Shown here in pieces: positions 45,468-57,975 of a stretch of 64,000 nucleotides of DNA. The stretch lies in assembly GCA_907163345.1 (NCBI GenBank), contig CAJQUN010000036.1, positions 2,790,001 through 2,854,000 of the forward strand, in the 5' to 3' direction. The position numbers and the translations under genes were made by a program. This DNA comes from Haberlea rhodopensis. Its lineage: Eukaryota; Streptophyta; Magnoliopsida; Lamiales; Gesneriaceae. Below the pieces are notes generated by a model, which was not told the DNA's origin, did not search any database, and saw only the letters and a program-made list of their open reading frames with translations. The first letter of the stretch is position 1. Each line of letters starts with the position of its first letter.

Positions 45468-47482
45468 AGCTGCGTGCTACGCATATGTTGTGGTGGATAT
45501 ACCAAGAGTATGTGTGTGCTATGTATGTGTTGTGGTAGATATACCACGGATATCTTGTGTGCTACGTTACTCCAAAGATAATGACACAATCTTGATTGTT
45601 TCTAAATTCTATTGAGTTGGGATTGAGACAGAATCAGGAGGGTACATTGTGATGTCCGTTTGTATGATACATTAGGAAATATGATTGATGATCTATTGTC
45701 TCTAGTTATCGTTATTTATTGGCTTATTTGAGTAATTCATGGGAGGAACCCATGAAGAGTACATATGTTGTGCGTTTTGACACACGACGATGCAAGGTTG
45801 AATTATAGTGGGCTTGATAGTACCAATTATGATGGATCGTATGATGGTACGATGGGAGATTATAGTAGGCCTGGTATGGCCACTATGTCGAGGTTATATG
45901 ATATGAGATATAACAGGTAACTGTAGGACATAGTGAGTGTCGTCACACCACTATATCAAATGTATCTTGTAAGATGACACTTTGCGATGGAGTATCAAGT
46001 TGGAGTGATACTTATATTGTTGACAGTAGTGTAATGTTACTTACTATAAAATTAATGAACGATAGGAGTAATTGGAAAATAATGTTAAAGGTTACTCGAG
46101 TAGTGCTATGTCAGTACGGAGTATCGGTCGTAGTCAAGATTATAAGGTCCGCGTACAATGCATACACATATTTGAGGGTTACCTGATAATGGCATTGATG
46201 AATATTATCATGCCTTGGTGTACGCATATGTTGGTCCCGAGTTGCATAACAACTTGAATGCAATTGGACTGTGGGACGGTTGATATTTTGGTTGATCATT
46301 ATTCCCTAATGTGCGACATTAATGAGCTAATGGAATTCTTTTAGTATTCAGTTCATGTTTGAGACAAATGGAACGAGAATACCATTTATTATACTTGAAG
46401 GATAATTGAGTATAGATGTGTATATATCGATGGATGTATACGATCAATGAAGTTTGACTTTATTGGTAAATCTCTTGTGTCCTAAGTAACAATTATCCAA
46501 CATAAGTAGAGGAGTAATTATTCTCTCTATTGGAGGATTAGTTTGTCCATGGGGGACACATGTTGAGAATTTGGATAGTAGTCCAACTTTTAAGTTGGCC
46601 CTGGTGTTAACAATGTTTGACATTGTTTTATGGATTATCTGGATTATTACATGTAATAATTTTTGGCTCATGTGAATCAGTTTATCTGATGACGAGCTTA
46701 ATGTGATAGCGATTATTGCATCGAATTCATAGATTATGAAAAGAAAGCAAGTGATGAATTAGAAAGTCATGTCTGAGCGTATGATACATGTTGTGAGAAT
46801 ACATCAAATGATATGTATTTTGTGTGTAATATCGTGATATCACAAGATTAGTCGTCGGAACATTTAATCAAGATAGAAAGTCTTGGATTGCACCAATTCT
46901 GATATCTGTTTAGATATGTGTCTGTTTTGACGAGTTGGGTCGCACAATTTGAGTCTTTTATAACTCAGTTTTGTATTCAAATTATAGAACTTTAATAGTA
47001 TTAGAGATTCAAGAACGTGGGTGTACCATCCAGATTTGGGGATACTGTATAGAGTTGTTGAGGACATGTGTGTCCAAGTGCGAATCTACTTGGTTTGATT
47101 CACGTTGTTATAGGAAGTTCTGTATGCTGATGAACAAGTTTACTGTTGGCTTCATTGGAAGAATTGTGAGTCAAGGTTGTAAGACTCAAGCTTTTGTCTT
47201 GGGTAATAAATCGGAAATGATTCAGGTTTTGGAAACCGTTTGAGGTGGACGACTTTGCTATTTTAACATCGATGGATGTTAGCAGTTTCAGTTTGAAACT
47301 TGATTTTGAGGAGATATCCAATTCCAGTGATGTAATTTCAGATCGGTACTTTCGCTCTTGTAGCAGAGTATTCAGGATGAATTTTTGAATCAAGGCTACG
47401 TAGGGAATTTGAGTGTTGTCTTCGGAGTTTATGGCGTTTTTGTTTCAATTTCGAGGATGAAGTTTTATTAGTATGGGAGAAT
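45468..47482 (+). mobile_element. Non-coding (LARD-like) interior ending in a polypurine tract
   Basis: Continues 37625-37642 across the A2 insertion. No gag or pol homology; small frames only. Ends with TTTCGAGGATGAAGTTTTAT and AGTATGGGAGAATTG, the counterpart of the sequence between Tekay-like pol and LTR T1 (TTTTGAGGACGAAATCTTAT, AGTAGGGGAGTATTG), directly before LTR T5. So this is the 3' end of a non-coding relative of the Tekay-like elements. Confidence 0.6.
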
Positions 47483-48225
47483 TGTGATGCCTGGAAACTA
47501 ATTTCCTTAATTAAATGGAGTTTATGTGTTAATAAATAGGTAATTATTGATGTTGAGCAAAAAAATATGGAATAATTGTGGGAACTGAGATTTTAGGGAA
47601 TTATTACCGGTGTCGGATTTGTTGGATTCAATGTTCGAGATTTTTATGATCATGGTGTGTTGTCATATTGGTATTGGGATTTCGAGGTTGTGAGATTTTG
47701 GACTGAGATTTGGGATGTTTTGAGCGAGTTGGAGATAATTTAATTTACCACTTATTTTTATAAGTGTTTTAATATGAGTATTTGAGACTCGGGTGTTTTA
47801 GAGCCATGATACTATACGTATCAAGTAGATTCAGTGTTCAATCATTTCACTCGCTTCTCCCTCTCTCTTCCTCGCCATTCTCTCCTTCTCCCCATTTGTT
47901 CTTCCCTTTGAAGAAATCGATCGAGAGCTCGATTCTTGATGGATTTTCGAGCTAATGGTTAGGTAAACTAATCACCTCTTAATTGTGGTCGTTTTGATAG
48001 TAATTTAGTATATTTTGGCTAAAGTTTTGAATTGGGTTGAGTATTTTTTGTAAATTTGAAGAATCTTGAAACTTGTTGTTTTTCTTGAATAAGAGTTGTT
48101 ATAATCCTTGTTGGGTGTCCAAGGATGGTTATTTGTTGTTGGAATCGAATTGATTGAGATTGTGGTATGCATGGTGGAGGTTTTAGGAAGATGAAAATGG
48201 CGATTGTTCGGTTCTGTGCAACGAC

Positions 48226-48421
48226 CGATCGATCACTAGCATTGTAGCGATTTATCGGTGCAAGGCCATGACTTTGAAAGAAATTCCTGACGTTTACTGA
48301 TCGATCGGGAGGACATACCGATCGATCGGTGTAGTGAACGATCGATCGGTCAAATGTCGTAGCCAAAGCCAAAAATCCAGGTTTTTTCCGATCGATCGGT
48401 AGGGGTGTCACCAATTGATCG
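48226..48421. promoter_or_regulatory. Paired CGATCGATCG palindrome cluster, LTR T5
   Basis: Members start at 48226, 48248 (worn), 48298 (TGATCGATCG), 48319, 48339, 48389 and 48412 (CAATTGATCG); spacings 22, 21, 20 and 23 bp. Confidence 0.6.
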
Positions 48422-49022
48422 GTAAGGATGAAATTCTGAAAATGTAATTTGGGTTCTCCTTTAAGTTTTGAGGAGCTTTTATTGGTCCATTGTTGATTAA
48501 TTATTGGACATGAGCTTTCTTTAGGAGCATTAGTGTTATGGTAAGACTTTGGGGGTTTTGAGAATTATCGAATTGATTAATGAGTTTTTGGGATCGATAA
48601 ATTCATATAGAACCTTAGTAATTAATGTGCTACTTATTAGAGTTAATTGATAACTCATTGAATATAAGTTAGAATGGGAGGGTTTGAGTAGTACATGGAG
48701 TACGTTGAATCGTGTTTGATTTTATTTGAGGCATGACAAATCTATGTTTAAAAGATTAATGAGTTATTGTTATTGAATTGATATTCAAAATAGATATTGT
48801 ATGGGCCTCCGGCTATGGAAGATGTCCAAATCATGTCCTCAATATTAAGGTACGTGTGAAGTACAAGCACATGTAAGTATATTATTTTTGTGCTTAAATG
48901 AATAATATATTATTGTTATGTTTAAATTAGTACGTACTGACGTACGAGCCGTATAGGCTATAATTGTTGATTTATGCATTAATGGTTTCGAGAGCACTTA
49001 TGAATGTGTGATGTATAGTGTG

Positions 49023-49154
49023 ATGCCGCTATTGAGCGTGCAATGGGTAATGTTAATGCCGCTATTGAGCGTGCAATGGGTAATAGTGATGCCGCTATTG
49101 AGCGTGCGATGTTTTATGTTGATACCGCTGTTGAGCGTGCGATGGTTTAGAGTG
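49023..49154. repeat. 33-bp tandem repeat, four copies
   Basis: Units begin at exactly 49023, 49056, 49089 and 49122: ATGCCGCTATTGAGCGTGCA plus GCGATGG/AATGGG words. Same GCCGC/GCG vocabulary as the 56-bp and 49-bp satellites. Confidence 0.9.
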
Positions 49155-49430
49155 TCGCCGCTGCTAAGTAGGAGATGTGATATTATGCTATTTAATGTGA
49201 AAATTGATAATCGAATGCATGATTATAGTAAATCATTTTTGTAATGATTTAACTCTTTGTCGATTATGGATTTTTATCGATTTTGAGATATTGTAAAAAC
49301 AGGAACAGCGTGGGAGATACCATATGACCTTGGTATACTCAGGGAATATTTCCTTAAATTACAACACTTACATTATGTAAATTATTAGTTGTTATATGTG
49401 TTGATATTGTGATCATATTGTTGGTATGCT

Positions 49431-49461
49431 CACCCCGTGTGGGGGCAGTTTCTGTTGAAAC
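49431..49461 (+). other. Double hairpin motif in LTR T5
   Basis: CCCC-GTGT-GGGG (49433-49444) then GTTTC-TGTT-GAAAC (49448-49461, extending slightly). Equivalent to 21170-21201. Confidence 0.5.
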
Positions 49462-49897
49462 ATGTACGACAGGTATGATATGGTTTCTGGATCAAGTTCG
49501 AGTTAATGAATGAGGATGCTCCCAGGAGTGAGGTACAAGTTTGGTATAGAGTAATATGTTTTATACAAGTAGAAACACATTCATTCACTCGGAGCTCGTT
49601 TGTGAGCATTATGAATATATGTATATGGCATGTATAAATGATTTGATTGTTACTGGCAATTTAATTGAGAGATAAATTGCATAATGAATCGAATATAGGT
49701 AAGGTGCATTAGGTAGTGTGTACAAACGATTGATCTTTAACTGGAAACTAAATTTATGAAGGAATTCTGTCAAAATTTTATAGTACTCATATTTTGCATA
49801 AGAGTTATTTGTAGTGAGAGTTTCCTAATCTGATAAATGTATACTTGACCATGTTAATGCACTAATGACAAGGTTAGGAGTTGGGGTCCTACGTTAG

Positions 49898-49922
49898 TGG
49901 TATCAGAGCAGTGGTTAGCTCT
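49898..49922 (+). other. tRNA-iMet primer-binding site with hairpin, after LTR T5
   Basis: TGGTATCAGAGC at 49898-49909. AGAGC (49905-49909) pairs with GCTCT (49918-49922) across an 8-nt loop. Confidence 0.8.
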
Positions 49923-50925
49923 TTGTGTTTAAGGGCCTAGGTTGTATTGAGAGAAATGAATAGCACATAATTTACGCATGATTGTGGTTTGGTGTCAGTG
50001 TGACACAATATTTATACGCTTATGTGCATGTTATGATATATCATCAATTGATTTTGAGAGTGTAATAATACATTGCTAGATGAGCAATGAATGATATATC
50101 AGATTGATAGTATTCTGTCCTAACGAGGATTTGATATTACAACAGATGAGATTGTGCACCTGTTATCTATTTATATACGGTGTTGAGAAGCCTGGTTTTA
50201 TAGAAAAAATCAGAAGTTGAGAAAACCAGATGATCAGGTATGATTATATTGTGCATATGAGAATGCATGTATATACTGATTTAGACACATGCATTGATAT
50301 TTTCATTGTGATTGTGAAATATGAGTATTATTGGACCGTTAGGATGATGAGTGTTATTGGACCGCTTTGTTATTAGCGAAGAGTATATCAATATATGTAT
50401 TGATAAGACATTATATTCTGAGAAATATTTATGTCGAGAACAAGGACAATTTAAAGGATCAACCATGGATCCACTGTGTACAGGAAATGTAAATACATCT
50501 TATTGCTTTAAGTATGCAATTTTATTCATTGTGATTATGAATATTGTAACTTGTAAGTATATATGCCGATAATGGCGATGAGAATTATGTATGCCCGAGT
50601 GGCGATGAGATTATCTATGCCTGTAGTGGCGGCGAGATTGTGTGTGCCATTATTGGCATGTACGGCTATTGTGTTAGCCATGAGATTTTGTGTGCCATTG
50701 TTGGCGATGTACCGCTATTGTGTTAGCGATGAGATTATGTGTGCCATTGATGGCGATGTACTGCTATTGTATTAGCGATGAAATTATGTGTGCCATTGTT
50801 GGCGATGTACTGCTATTGTGTTAGCGATGAGATTATGTGTGCCATTATTGATGATGTACCGCTATTGTGTTAGCGATGAGATTGTGTGTGCTATAATACA
50901 TATAAAATTGATTGGAATTTTGATG
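49923..50925 (+). mobile_element. Non-coding leader with satellite, downstream of LTR T5
   Basis: The first part resembles the leader after LTR T1 (GGGCCTAGG, AATGAATAGCACATA against ATGAGTGGCACATA). Ends in the 27/49-bp satellite, then gives way to a copia fragment near 50926. No gene. Confidence 0.6.
50575..50890. repeat. 27-bp and 49-bp tandem satellite
   Basis: GCGATGAGATTATGTGTGCC units: first about 27 bp apart (50575, 50602, 50629), then 49 bp apart at 50726, 50775, 50824 and 50873. A 49-bp unit equals a 27-bp unit plus a 22-bp unit GCGATGTACCGCTATTGTGTTA. The Met/Ala-rich frame here is translated satellite. Confidence 0.85.
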
Positions 50926-53760
50926 AACCTGTCTCACCTACTTGTTTTGCTGCCATGAACACTTCGCTTTGTTGCAAGTGTTTGAGTCACTTAAACTTTA
51001 AAACTATTGCCAGTCTTCGTAAGCTAGATCTAATTGATGGCTTCCCCAAATAGAGTTCTCAAAAGATAAGAACTGTTCAGCATGCAAACTTGGTAAGCAA
51101 ATCAAATCTACACTTAAGAACCGGGTAGTAAATCTTCTTCCTGGTGCCTAGAGTTGCTACAAATGGATCTTTTTGCTCCTTACCAGTAACAAGCCTAGGG
51201 GGAATGAAGTACACCCTACGGTTAATAGGCGATTGATCTCTTTTTACGCGAGTTCTGTTTCTAAGTGGCAAAGGTCAGAATATACCTAAGCAGATCAAAT
51301 TACTGAAGAGACTTCAAAATGAGAAGTCGTGTGTGATAGATAGGATTCGTAGTGACAAGGGTACTGATTTATCAATCATTCACCCAAGTCATATCTAAAT
51401 GATCTAGGTATTAAACACAAATACTCTGCTGCAAGAAGCCCACAATAGAATGAAGTTGTTGAGCGTAGAAACCACACCTTGAAAGAGGCTGCTCGAACTA
51501 TGCTTGCAGAGTCAGGTATCTCTAAAAAATTTGGGCAGAAGAAGTCAACAAAGCTTGTTACGTGCAGAACAGATCGATGAATAATAAATGTGCTAACAAA
51601 ACACCATATGAGATCTGGAATGGTAATAAACCAAATATTTCCTATTTTCATGTGTTTGGCTGCAAATGTTTTATCACAACAATGGAAAGACTCATTTAAC
51701 CGCTTTTGATACTAAATCCGATGCCGGAATATTTCTTGGCTACTCTGCTGTTATTACAGCTTTTAGAGCATTTAATAATATATCACTTATTGTATAGGAA
51801 TCCATTCATGTTATATTTGATGAGCATATTAATATTTGTTTATCTGACTTACATGTTAATAATTTGAGTAATAGAATGGAAAATGCTTATATGAATGATA
51901 ACTGTGATGATGAGTTGGATCATAGCAGAATGGTTGATTGTGTTTTACAGCCGGAAGTCCCGGAAACACCAGTAGACACACCTACCGAGCAACATGACTT
52001 AGACTTTGTTGTTGTGGACTCTACTGGACCAACTCCTATTGCAGTAGATATTCCAAACGCCAAGATGAATCCATCCAGTCTACCGAGATTCCAACTCAGA
52101 ACATTCAAGAAGAAGAGACCGATCCACTTGGACCTCCGCTCTGGTGGAAGAAGAACCACCCACCCGAGCTGGTCATAGGTAACCTTGCCGCTCCTCTACG
52201 AACCAGAGGACAGATGATTAATGAATTTCTTCATGCTGCATTCATCTCTCACGAAGAATCTAAAAAGATAGATGATGCTATTATAGATCAAAACTGGGTA
52301 GATGCTATGCAAGAAGAACTTAATCAATTCGAGGGAAATAAAGTTTGGCATTTAGTACCATGTTCGCCAAATCACACTATTATATGTACCAAATGGGTAT
52401 GTAGAAATAAACTAGACAAGAGTGGTATCGTAGTCAGGAATAAGATAAGATTAGTTGCACATGGATATAGACAGTAAGAAGACATCGATTTTGACGAGAC
52501 CTTCACCCCTGTAGCCCGACTAGAAGCCAGCCGTATATTTCTTGCAATTGCTGCATTTAAAGACTTTAAAAGTCTATCAGATGGACGTTAAGAGTGTTTT
52601 CCTTAACGGTAAACTCCAAGAAGAGGTTTATGTTGAACAACCTCCTGGGTTTACAAACCATCAGCAACTGTCCTATGTTTACAAATTGGACAAAGCTTTG
52701 TATGGTCTGAAACAAGCTTCCCGAGCATGGTATGAAAACTCTGTCAAAGTATTTGACTGAGCATGACTTTACCATTGGTATGGTAGACAATACCCTTTTT
52801 AAATTCACAAAGGGTGACCATACCTTATTAGTTAAAATTTATGTTGATGATATTATTTTTGGCAATAAATGACTCAAAACTTTGTGAGAATTTTTCTAAG
52901 ATCATGCATGATTAGTTCGAGATGAGCATGATGGGAGAACTATCATTCTTCCTAGGATTGCAAGTAAAGCAGACTGTTGAGGGGATATTCAACCAGTCGA
53001 AGTATACAAAGGAACTACTAAAGAAGTACGGTATGAGTACTAGTTCATCAACATCCACTCCCATGAGCTCGTCTGCTAAACTAGATTTAGAAAGTACCAA
53101 TACTAGTCTAGGTAACCATGTATTGGGGTATTATTGGTTCTTTACTTTATTTGACATCCAGTATACCTGACATCATGTTTGTTGTATGTATGTGTGCTCG
53201 CTTTCAAGCTAATCCTAAGCAATCACATTACACTACAGCTAAGAGTATCCTTAAATACTTAAAAGGAACTGAAAATGTTGTCCTCTGGTATCCTAAGAAT
53301 TGTAAGTTTAATTTAATTGGATATTCAGATGCTGACTATGCAGGTTGTAAGATTGATAGAAAGAGCACCAGGGGATCATGTCAATTTCTTGGAGATAGGT
53401 TGATCTCATGGTTTAGCAAGAAGCAGACATCCATATCAACGTCTACCGCAGAAGCAGAGTACATTGCTGCTGGAAATTACTGTGCTCAATTGTTGTGGAT
53501 TCAATAGCAGTTGAGAGACTATGGAATTGAGTCCACTGATGCACCAATATTCTGTGATAATACACCTGCTATTGCTATCACGTGTAATCCAGTTCTTCAT
53601 TCTCGGCGAACCACATTGACATTCATCATCACTTTATCCAAGATCACGTAATGAAGAATGAGATTCGACTGGAGTATATATCTACCGAATAACAAGCAGC
53701 AGAAACTTTACAAAACTTTTACCAGACGATAAGTTTTCCTATTTTCTCAAGATACTAGGC
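50926..53760 (+). pseudogene. Sirevirus-like copia pol fragment, heavily broken
   Basis: Starts within the GAG-pre-integrase region (CLSHLNFKTIASLRKLDLI near 50980), then integrase pieces in shifting frames (ERRNHTLKEAARTML near 51465). RT: WVDAMQEELNQFEGNKVW, ICTKWVCRNKLDKSG, FDETFTPVARLEASR, QMDVKSVFLNGKLQEEVYVEQPPGF, LKQASRAWYE, and the VDDIIFG catalytic motif near 52850. RNase H: SDADYAGCKIDRKSTRG, STSTAEAEYIAAG. The PPGF and DYAGCKIDRKSTSG-type wording is typical of the SIRE lineage. No gag, primer site or LTR is present; the 5' end is lost at the satellite junction. Confidence 0.85.
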
Positions 53761-54297
53761 TTAGTTGATATAACTAAGTGATTATAACTGTTTAAATCCT
53801 CTTATATGCTTAATTGATGGGGAATTGCATTTGAGTTATTGCATGAATTTAGGGGGAATATTATTTGAAGGGGAATTTGTATGTTTTAAGAAGGTCTACT
53901 TATGCTAAGCTGGTAAGACAAATGTCTACTGAAGTAGAGTTTGCTACTTGTCCAGTAGACTCTACATATCAGTGGATATTACCATATACGCTGACTAATG
54001 GTAACCTTCCTTAATTATTAACCAATTGGAACGTCGGATTTCAAACGTTTATTATTCATTAAGTTAAATTAATTTGGTCCTGTTTAAATTGTATACGTTC
54101 TTTCTAAATTCAAAATTAATTTTTGCGTAGATGAGCGACACATGTCCATGTGTTCTTTCATCTACAGTACAACGTTACATCTCCTCTTCATCTTCAACTC
54201 ATTATCTTCACTTTTTACATTCTACTGTGCTAACATATCTTCGAGCTATTTTTAGATTTTTTTCTCAAAGTTCTTGTGCAAATCTACAACTATCATT
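53761..54297 (+). other. Spacer between the Sirevirus-like pol and env-like ORF
   Basis: AT-rich, no recognisable gene. The short frame at 54131-54346 overlaps the true env-like start in another frame. Confidence 0.5.
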
Positions 54298-56235
54298 ATG
54301 TCAACGACAAGTCAACCTAGTTTCGTCACCAATGATCTACATATGATTTTTAATCCGTTAGCACACTTATTGATGAAGATCTGAAAGGAATTTTCAGGAG
54401 TTTGGAAAACTCGGGGCTGCTAATTTTATTAAATCTCACTCCACTCTACTACAAAGATGCCTGGTTGAGTTTTATGCATCAGCAAGAGTGATAAATAACA
54501 CGGTTGTCGCGTCTGTGTTTGGGAAGTAAGTGACCATCACTCCAGATGAGTTCACTTCACAAATGTACCTTCCCAATGAAGGCCTGGATGATTTATTTGC
54601 TATCTCCATTGCCATCATAGAGGAGATGAGCATGTTATTTTCCGAGTGGACAACGACTGATCCCACCCTTCAAGAAATTTTTGGTGAAGAATCACTACCG
54701 GGTGCTGACAGATATCATTGCCAAAGGCAGGCTGTACAAGGACGGTTCTTTCGACGTCATTACCCCTGAGAAGTTTGAAGTAATGAGTGCTGTTGTCAAA
54801 GCTTTTGAGGTTAACTGGTCTGTGATTCTTTTTAAAGTACTGTCTGGAATGACTAAGTCAGTAAAGGATCACTCTGGCTTCACTCTCCCACTCAGTCGCG
54901 TCTTTGAGAGCTTGAAAGTACCAGTAGGGGCCATCACTTCTGCATCACACTAGGCTCATCAGTACCAAATACCTAGTGGCGCTAAGAGGACCAGTGAGTG
55001 GGGAAGGAGCCACATCTAAGAATACTCCCACAAAGAGGAAGAAGCCTCAAGTGGTGAGTGACTCCGAGTAATCTATTTCTGATTCAGCTGAGTCTGCTCC
55101 TCCACCATCGCCACCTAAAAAGAACAGAACGAGCAGGAGGAAGCCTGCTGCTTCAAAGGAATCCACTTCTGTTACTGAGGTTGCACCTGCAACATAGGTC
55201 TTATATGCTGAGATGATGTCTTTTGTTGAAACTGTTGTACCATAAGCTACTGCACCAGAGGCTTTTGATGATGAACCTACCGGTCCTCTGAGTGTCATTT
55301 TGCTATTTCTGATGCACCTTCGCCAGTGAGGATACCTTCACCTGATGCATCAGTGTCTATTGTGGTGCCTACTGTTGTGATCCCTCTGCAATCCATCAAC
55401 CCAGAGGATATCCAGGGTCATTCGCACTGAGTATTCGGACACCAAAGATCGGATGTTCTTACTGTCTCCCGGTGATCACCCCTGTTGGAAAAGGAAAAGA
55501 CCATGTTGAGGTCTATACAAATGCACTGACCACTGAAGTAAATCTGGTCCTTGAGAGAGCCGAAGCTTTTGTTCAGACAAAGCTGGCCTTATTTGACGGA
55601 TGGGTTAAGATCTGGATTAAGACTCGTCTCAACAACTTTGACCAGATCCTGACGCAAGCACGGAAGGATGAGAACATCATCCTCAATATTCTGCAGAGTG
55701 AGGATGTTGAAGAAGGTCTGAAGCAGAGAGAAGTATTTCGCCTCTTTCATTTTATCAAAGGCTTAAACACTTTGGTGCAATCCAGGTACAAAGAGTCCAA
55801 CCTGATTTCGGGAACAACCAATAATGATATGGTTGTTCTTCACTTTCTGGAAGCACACCTCAACCTGGCGCAACAAACTTTGCATGACATAAAGGCAGAG
55901 TTGGGACTCCACTCCACCTCGTATCAAGCTGTTGAGGATATGGTGAACCTGACTGAGCTGCAAGCTGTTGAGAGTCCCCGACTGGAGCTTCCCCCAGTAC
56001 AAACTTTTAAAGTAAAACCAGCAGACACCACAACATCTGCTGATGATTGCCCCAATGAGCAAACGACACTCTCCTGTTTTCCTAATAACCAGCCTAACCT
56101 ACCAGATGTTGATCTTACCAACTTAGACACGCCATTTAGTCGGCGGTGGATGAAGTCAACCTCACTTCTGAGGATGCTGACATTACTGATGCCATAATGA
56201 CTGAACCCAAAAATGCTTTAGCCATCATCCCCTCT
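54298..56235 (+). pseudogene. Sirevirus env-like ORF, broken, cut by element C
   Basis: A frame downstream of pol, starting MSTTSQPSFVTNDLHM at 54298, as in the third ORF of Sireviruses. Recognisable pieces: FTSQMYLPNEGLDDL, IIAKGRLYKDGSFDVITPEKFEVMSAVVKAFEVNWSVILF (two frames, 54.5-54.9 kb), a Lys-rich low-complexity zone near 55030-55150, and a helical region MITPVGKGKDHVEV...FNQIL-type at 55472-56197. Several frameshifts and stops. Element C is inserted at 56460/56461, within or just after this ORF. I do not know its function; no signal peptide or clear transmembrane segment is visible in these pieces. Confidence 0.65.
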
Positions 56236-56460
56236 CACCCCACACCTAATCCAACCAAATTTTTGTTGACCCTAACATTGCTTCTTTTCTTTCTTTACCT
56301 ATTATCAAACCTACTGACCAAATGTCTTTCCATTTTGCACCTTTTGATGATCAAACACAACCACATCCTCAGCTGCTAAGTTTTTGGAAACCACTGCTGC
56401 GGATGTCACTGAACTGGATGATGTTGAGGTATCTGCTGCTGGTGCATTATTATCTGATGC

Positions 56461-57936
56461 TGGTAGCGTTTATCGCGTACACCCAAATTAACCCTCTCAA
56501 GTTAAAAACAGTAAATATGTAGTAGCGTGAGTAGGGATCGATCCCACAGGGAAGTGAACACTTTTATGCTAACAAGTATCAAATTAGTGGGTTATCAAAT
56601 TTCTATAACTATAACTAAACTAAACGAAAGCAAACAATTAACTAGTTTATCAAGATTGAGAAACGATTCTTGGTTTTTGGTCAACTTTACCTTTGGAAAT
56701 CATTCACTTGATCATCAAATTACTAAACTTATGAATTCATTCAATTATTCATCAATTGAAAAAAACTTAATTCCTTACTTACCTTAATCGTGGTAAAAAA
56801 AAAAAAAAATTCAATTCGACTCTTATCAAATCTTTAACCAAAACTACAGCCGTTAAGGTTAAATCAATGATAGTTCAAAACTAGTAAGCTTGATGAATCT
56901 AATCAATAAAAACTACAGCCGTTAAAATTAATTATCCAATCGTTCTTCCTAAGAATTTAATAACACCAACAACAGGTAATTATCAATCTTAGTTGCTTCT
57001 CAATTAGCATTAGATATTGTATGTGATTACTAGGTGATCAATCTATCAATCAAACACAATACTCATAAGAATCATAATCTGAAAAACAAATTGAAATTGA
57101 ATTGAAAATCAACAATCAAATCAAAATTTTCACAAGTTTTTCTATTCCAAAGGCAAGTATTCCTCAACCAAGAATCAAGGTGTTTAGCCTTGCATAATTA
57201 AATCTAAAACTAACAAAAATTGTATTAAAAACATCAAACAATCAATAGAAAAGAAAGTTACTAAAGCGAAGCACGATTCTGGCTTGTTGATTCCGTCTTC
57301 GTTCTTCGAGCGTCTTTTACAAAAATTGAAAGAAAATTATTCTAAAAAGTCCAAAATCTATCCTAAGGTCTGAATCCTCTCTAAAAGAGACTAATTTTTG
57401 AGTATCAAGAGGTATGGAGGCTGATGGGGTAGGTTAGAGCCCATGTAGGAATGAAAGAAATCAAGAATCCAATCTTTCCAAAACACTGCTGGCGATTGAT
57501 CGTCATAAGGTGGGGATCGATCGCTAGCTTAATTTTTTTGGCTATTTTCCTTAGGCGATCGATCGCCGTTTTTCTCGCGATTGATCGCTTGGCTCCAGTG
57601 GATTTTTGCGATTGATCGCCTTATCCTTGCGATCGATCGCTGCTTTGTGAATTTTGTTGCTCAACTTTTTGTCCATAGGCGATCGATTTCCTCCTTCATG
57701 CGGTCGATCGCCTCTACTAAAATTACTTTTTAGCCTTTTTCTTGATCTACATTGAGTCCTTATTAGCTCCAAAGCTTTTCTTGACATTTATTCGCCTTAG
57801 TTAGCTCGATATCTTCGATACCACCTACAATTACACAAATATACGATTAGGTAGCATATGTATCAAATTATCCATCAAAACATACCAAATCGTAAACAAT
57901 TAAACGCAATAGATGTGTCTATTTCTAGTCACATCA
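56461..57936 (-). mobile_element. 3' LTR of element C
   Basis: 1476 bp; minus strand starts TGATGTGACTAG at 57936 and ends CGCTACCA at 56461. Near-identical in sequence to the 5' LTR copy from 61923. Palindrome cluster 57493-57710. Confidence 0.9.
57493..57710. promoter_or_regulatory. Paired CGATCGATCG palindrome cluster, C 3' LTR
   Basis: Members start at 57493, 57514, 57556, 57578, 57609, 57630, 57680 and 57701; pair spacings 21, 22, 21 and 21 bp. Several carry CGATTGATCG or similar changes. Confidence 0.6.
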
Positions 57937-57975
57937 AACTCCCCCATACTTACTCTTTACTCGACCTCGAGTAAA
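57937..57975 (-). other. Terminal polypurine tract and perfect hairpin, element C
   Basis: Minus strand AGTATGGGGGAGTT abuts the 3' LTR. A hairpin lies beside it: TTTACTCGA (57956-57964) pairs with TCGAGTAAA (57967-57975). Confidence 0.8.

Larger units (their letters stand above)
47483..49893 (+). mobile_element. LTR T5 (Tekay-like relative, ~2.4 kb)
   Basis: Starts TGTGATGCC and ends GGGTCCTACG (CA changed to CG), four bases before an iMet primer site. Inside: a CT-rich leader at 47845-47915, palindrome cluster 48226-48421, splice-donor-like AAGGTACGTG at 48848, a 33-bp repeat 49023-49154 and the double hairpin 49431-49461. Interior sequence lies on both sides, as at T1. No gene. Confidence 0.8.

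Noticed and set aside
50563..50775. 70-codon Met/Ala/Val-rich, membrane-like frame
   Set aside because: It lies entirely within the 27/49-bp satellite of a non-coding leader.
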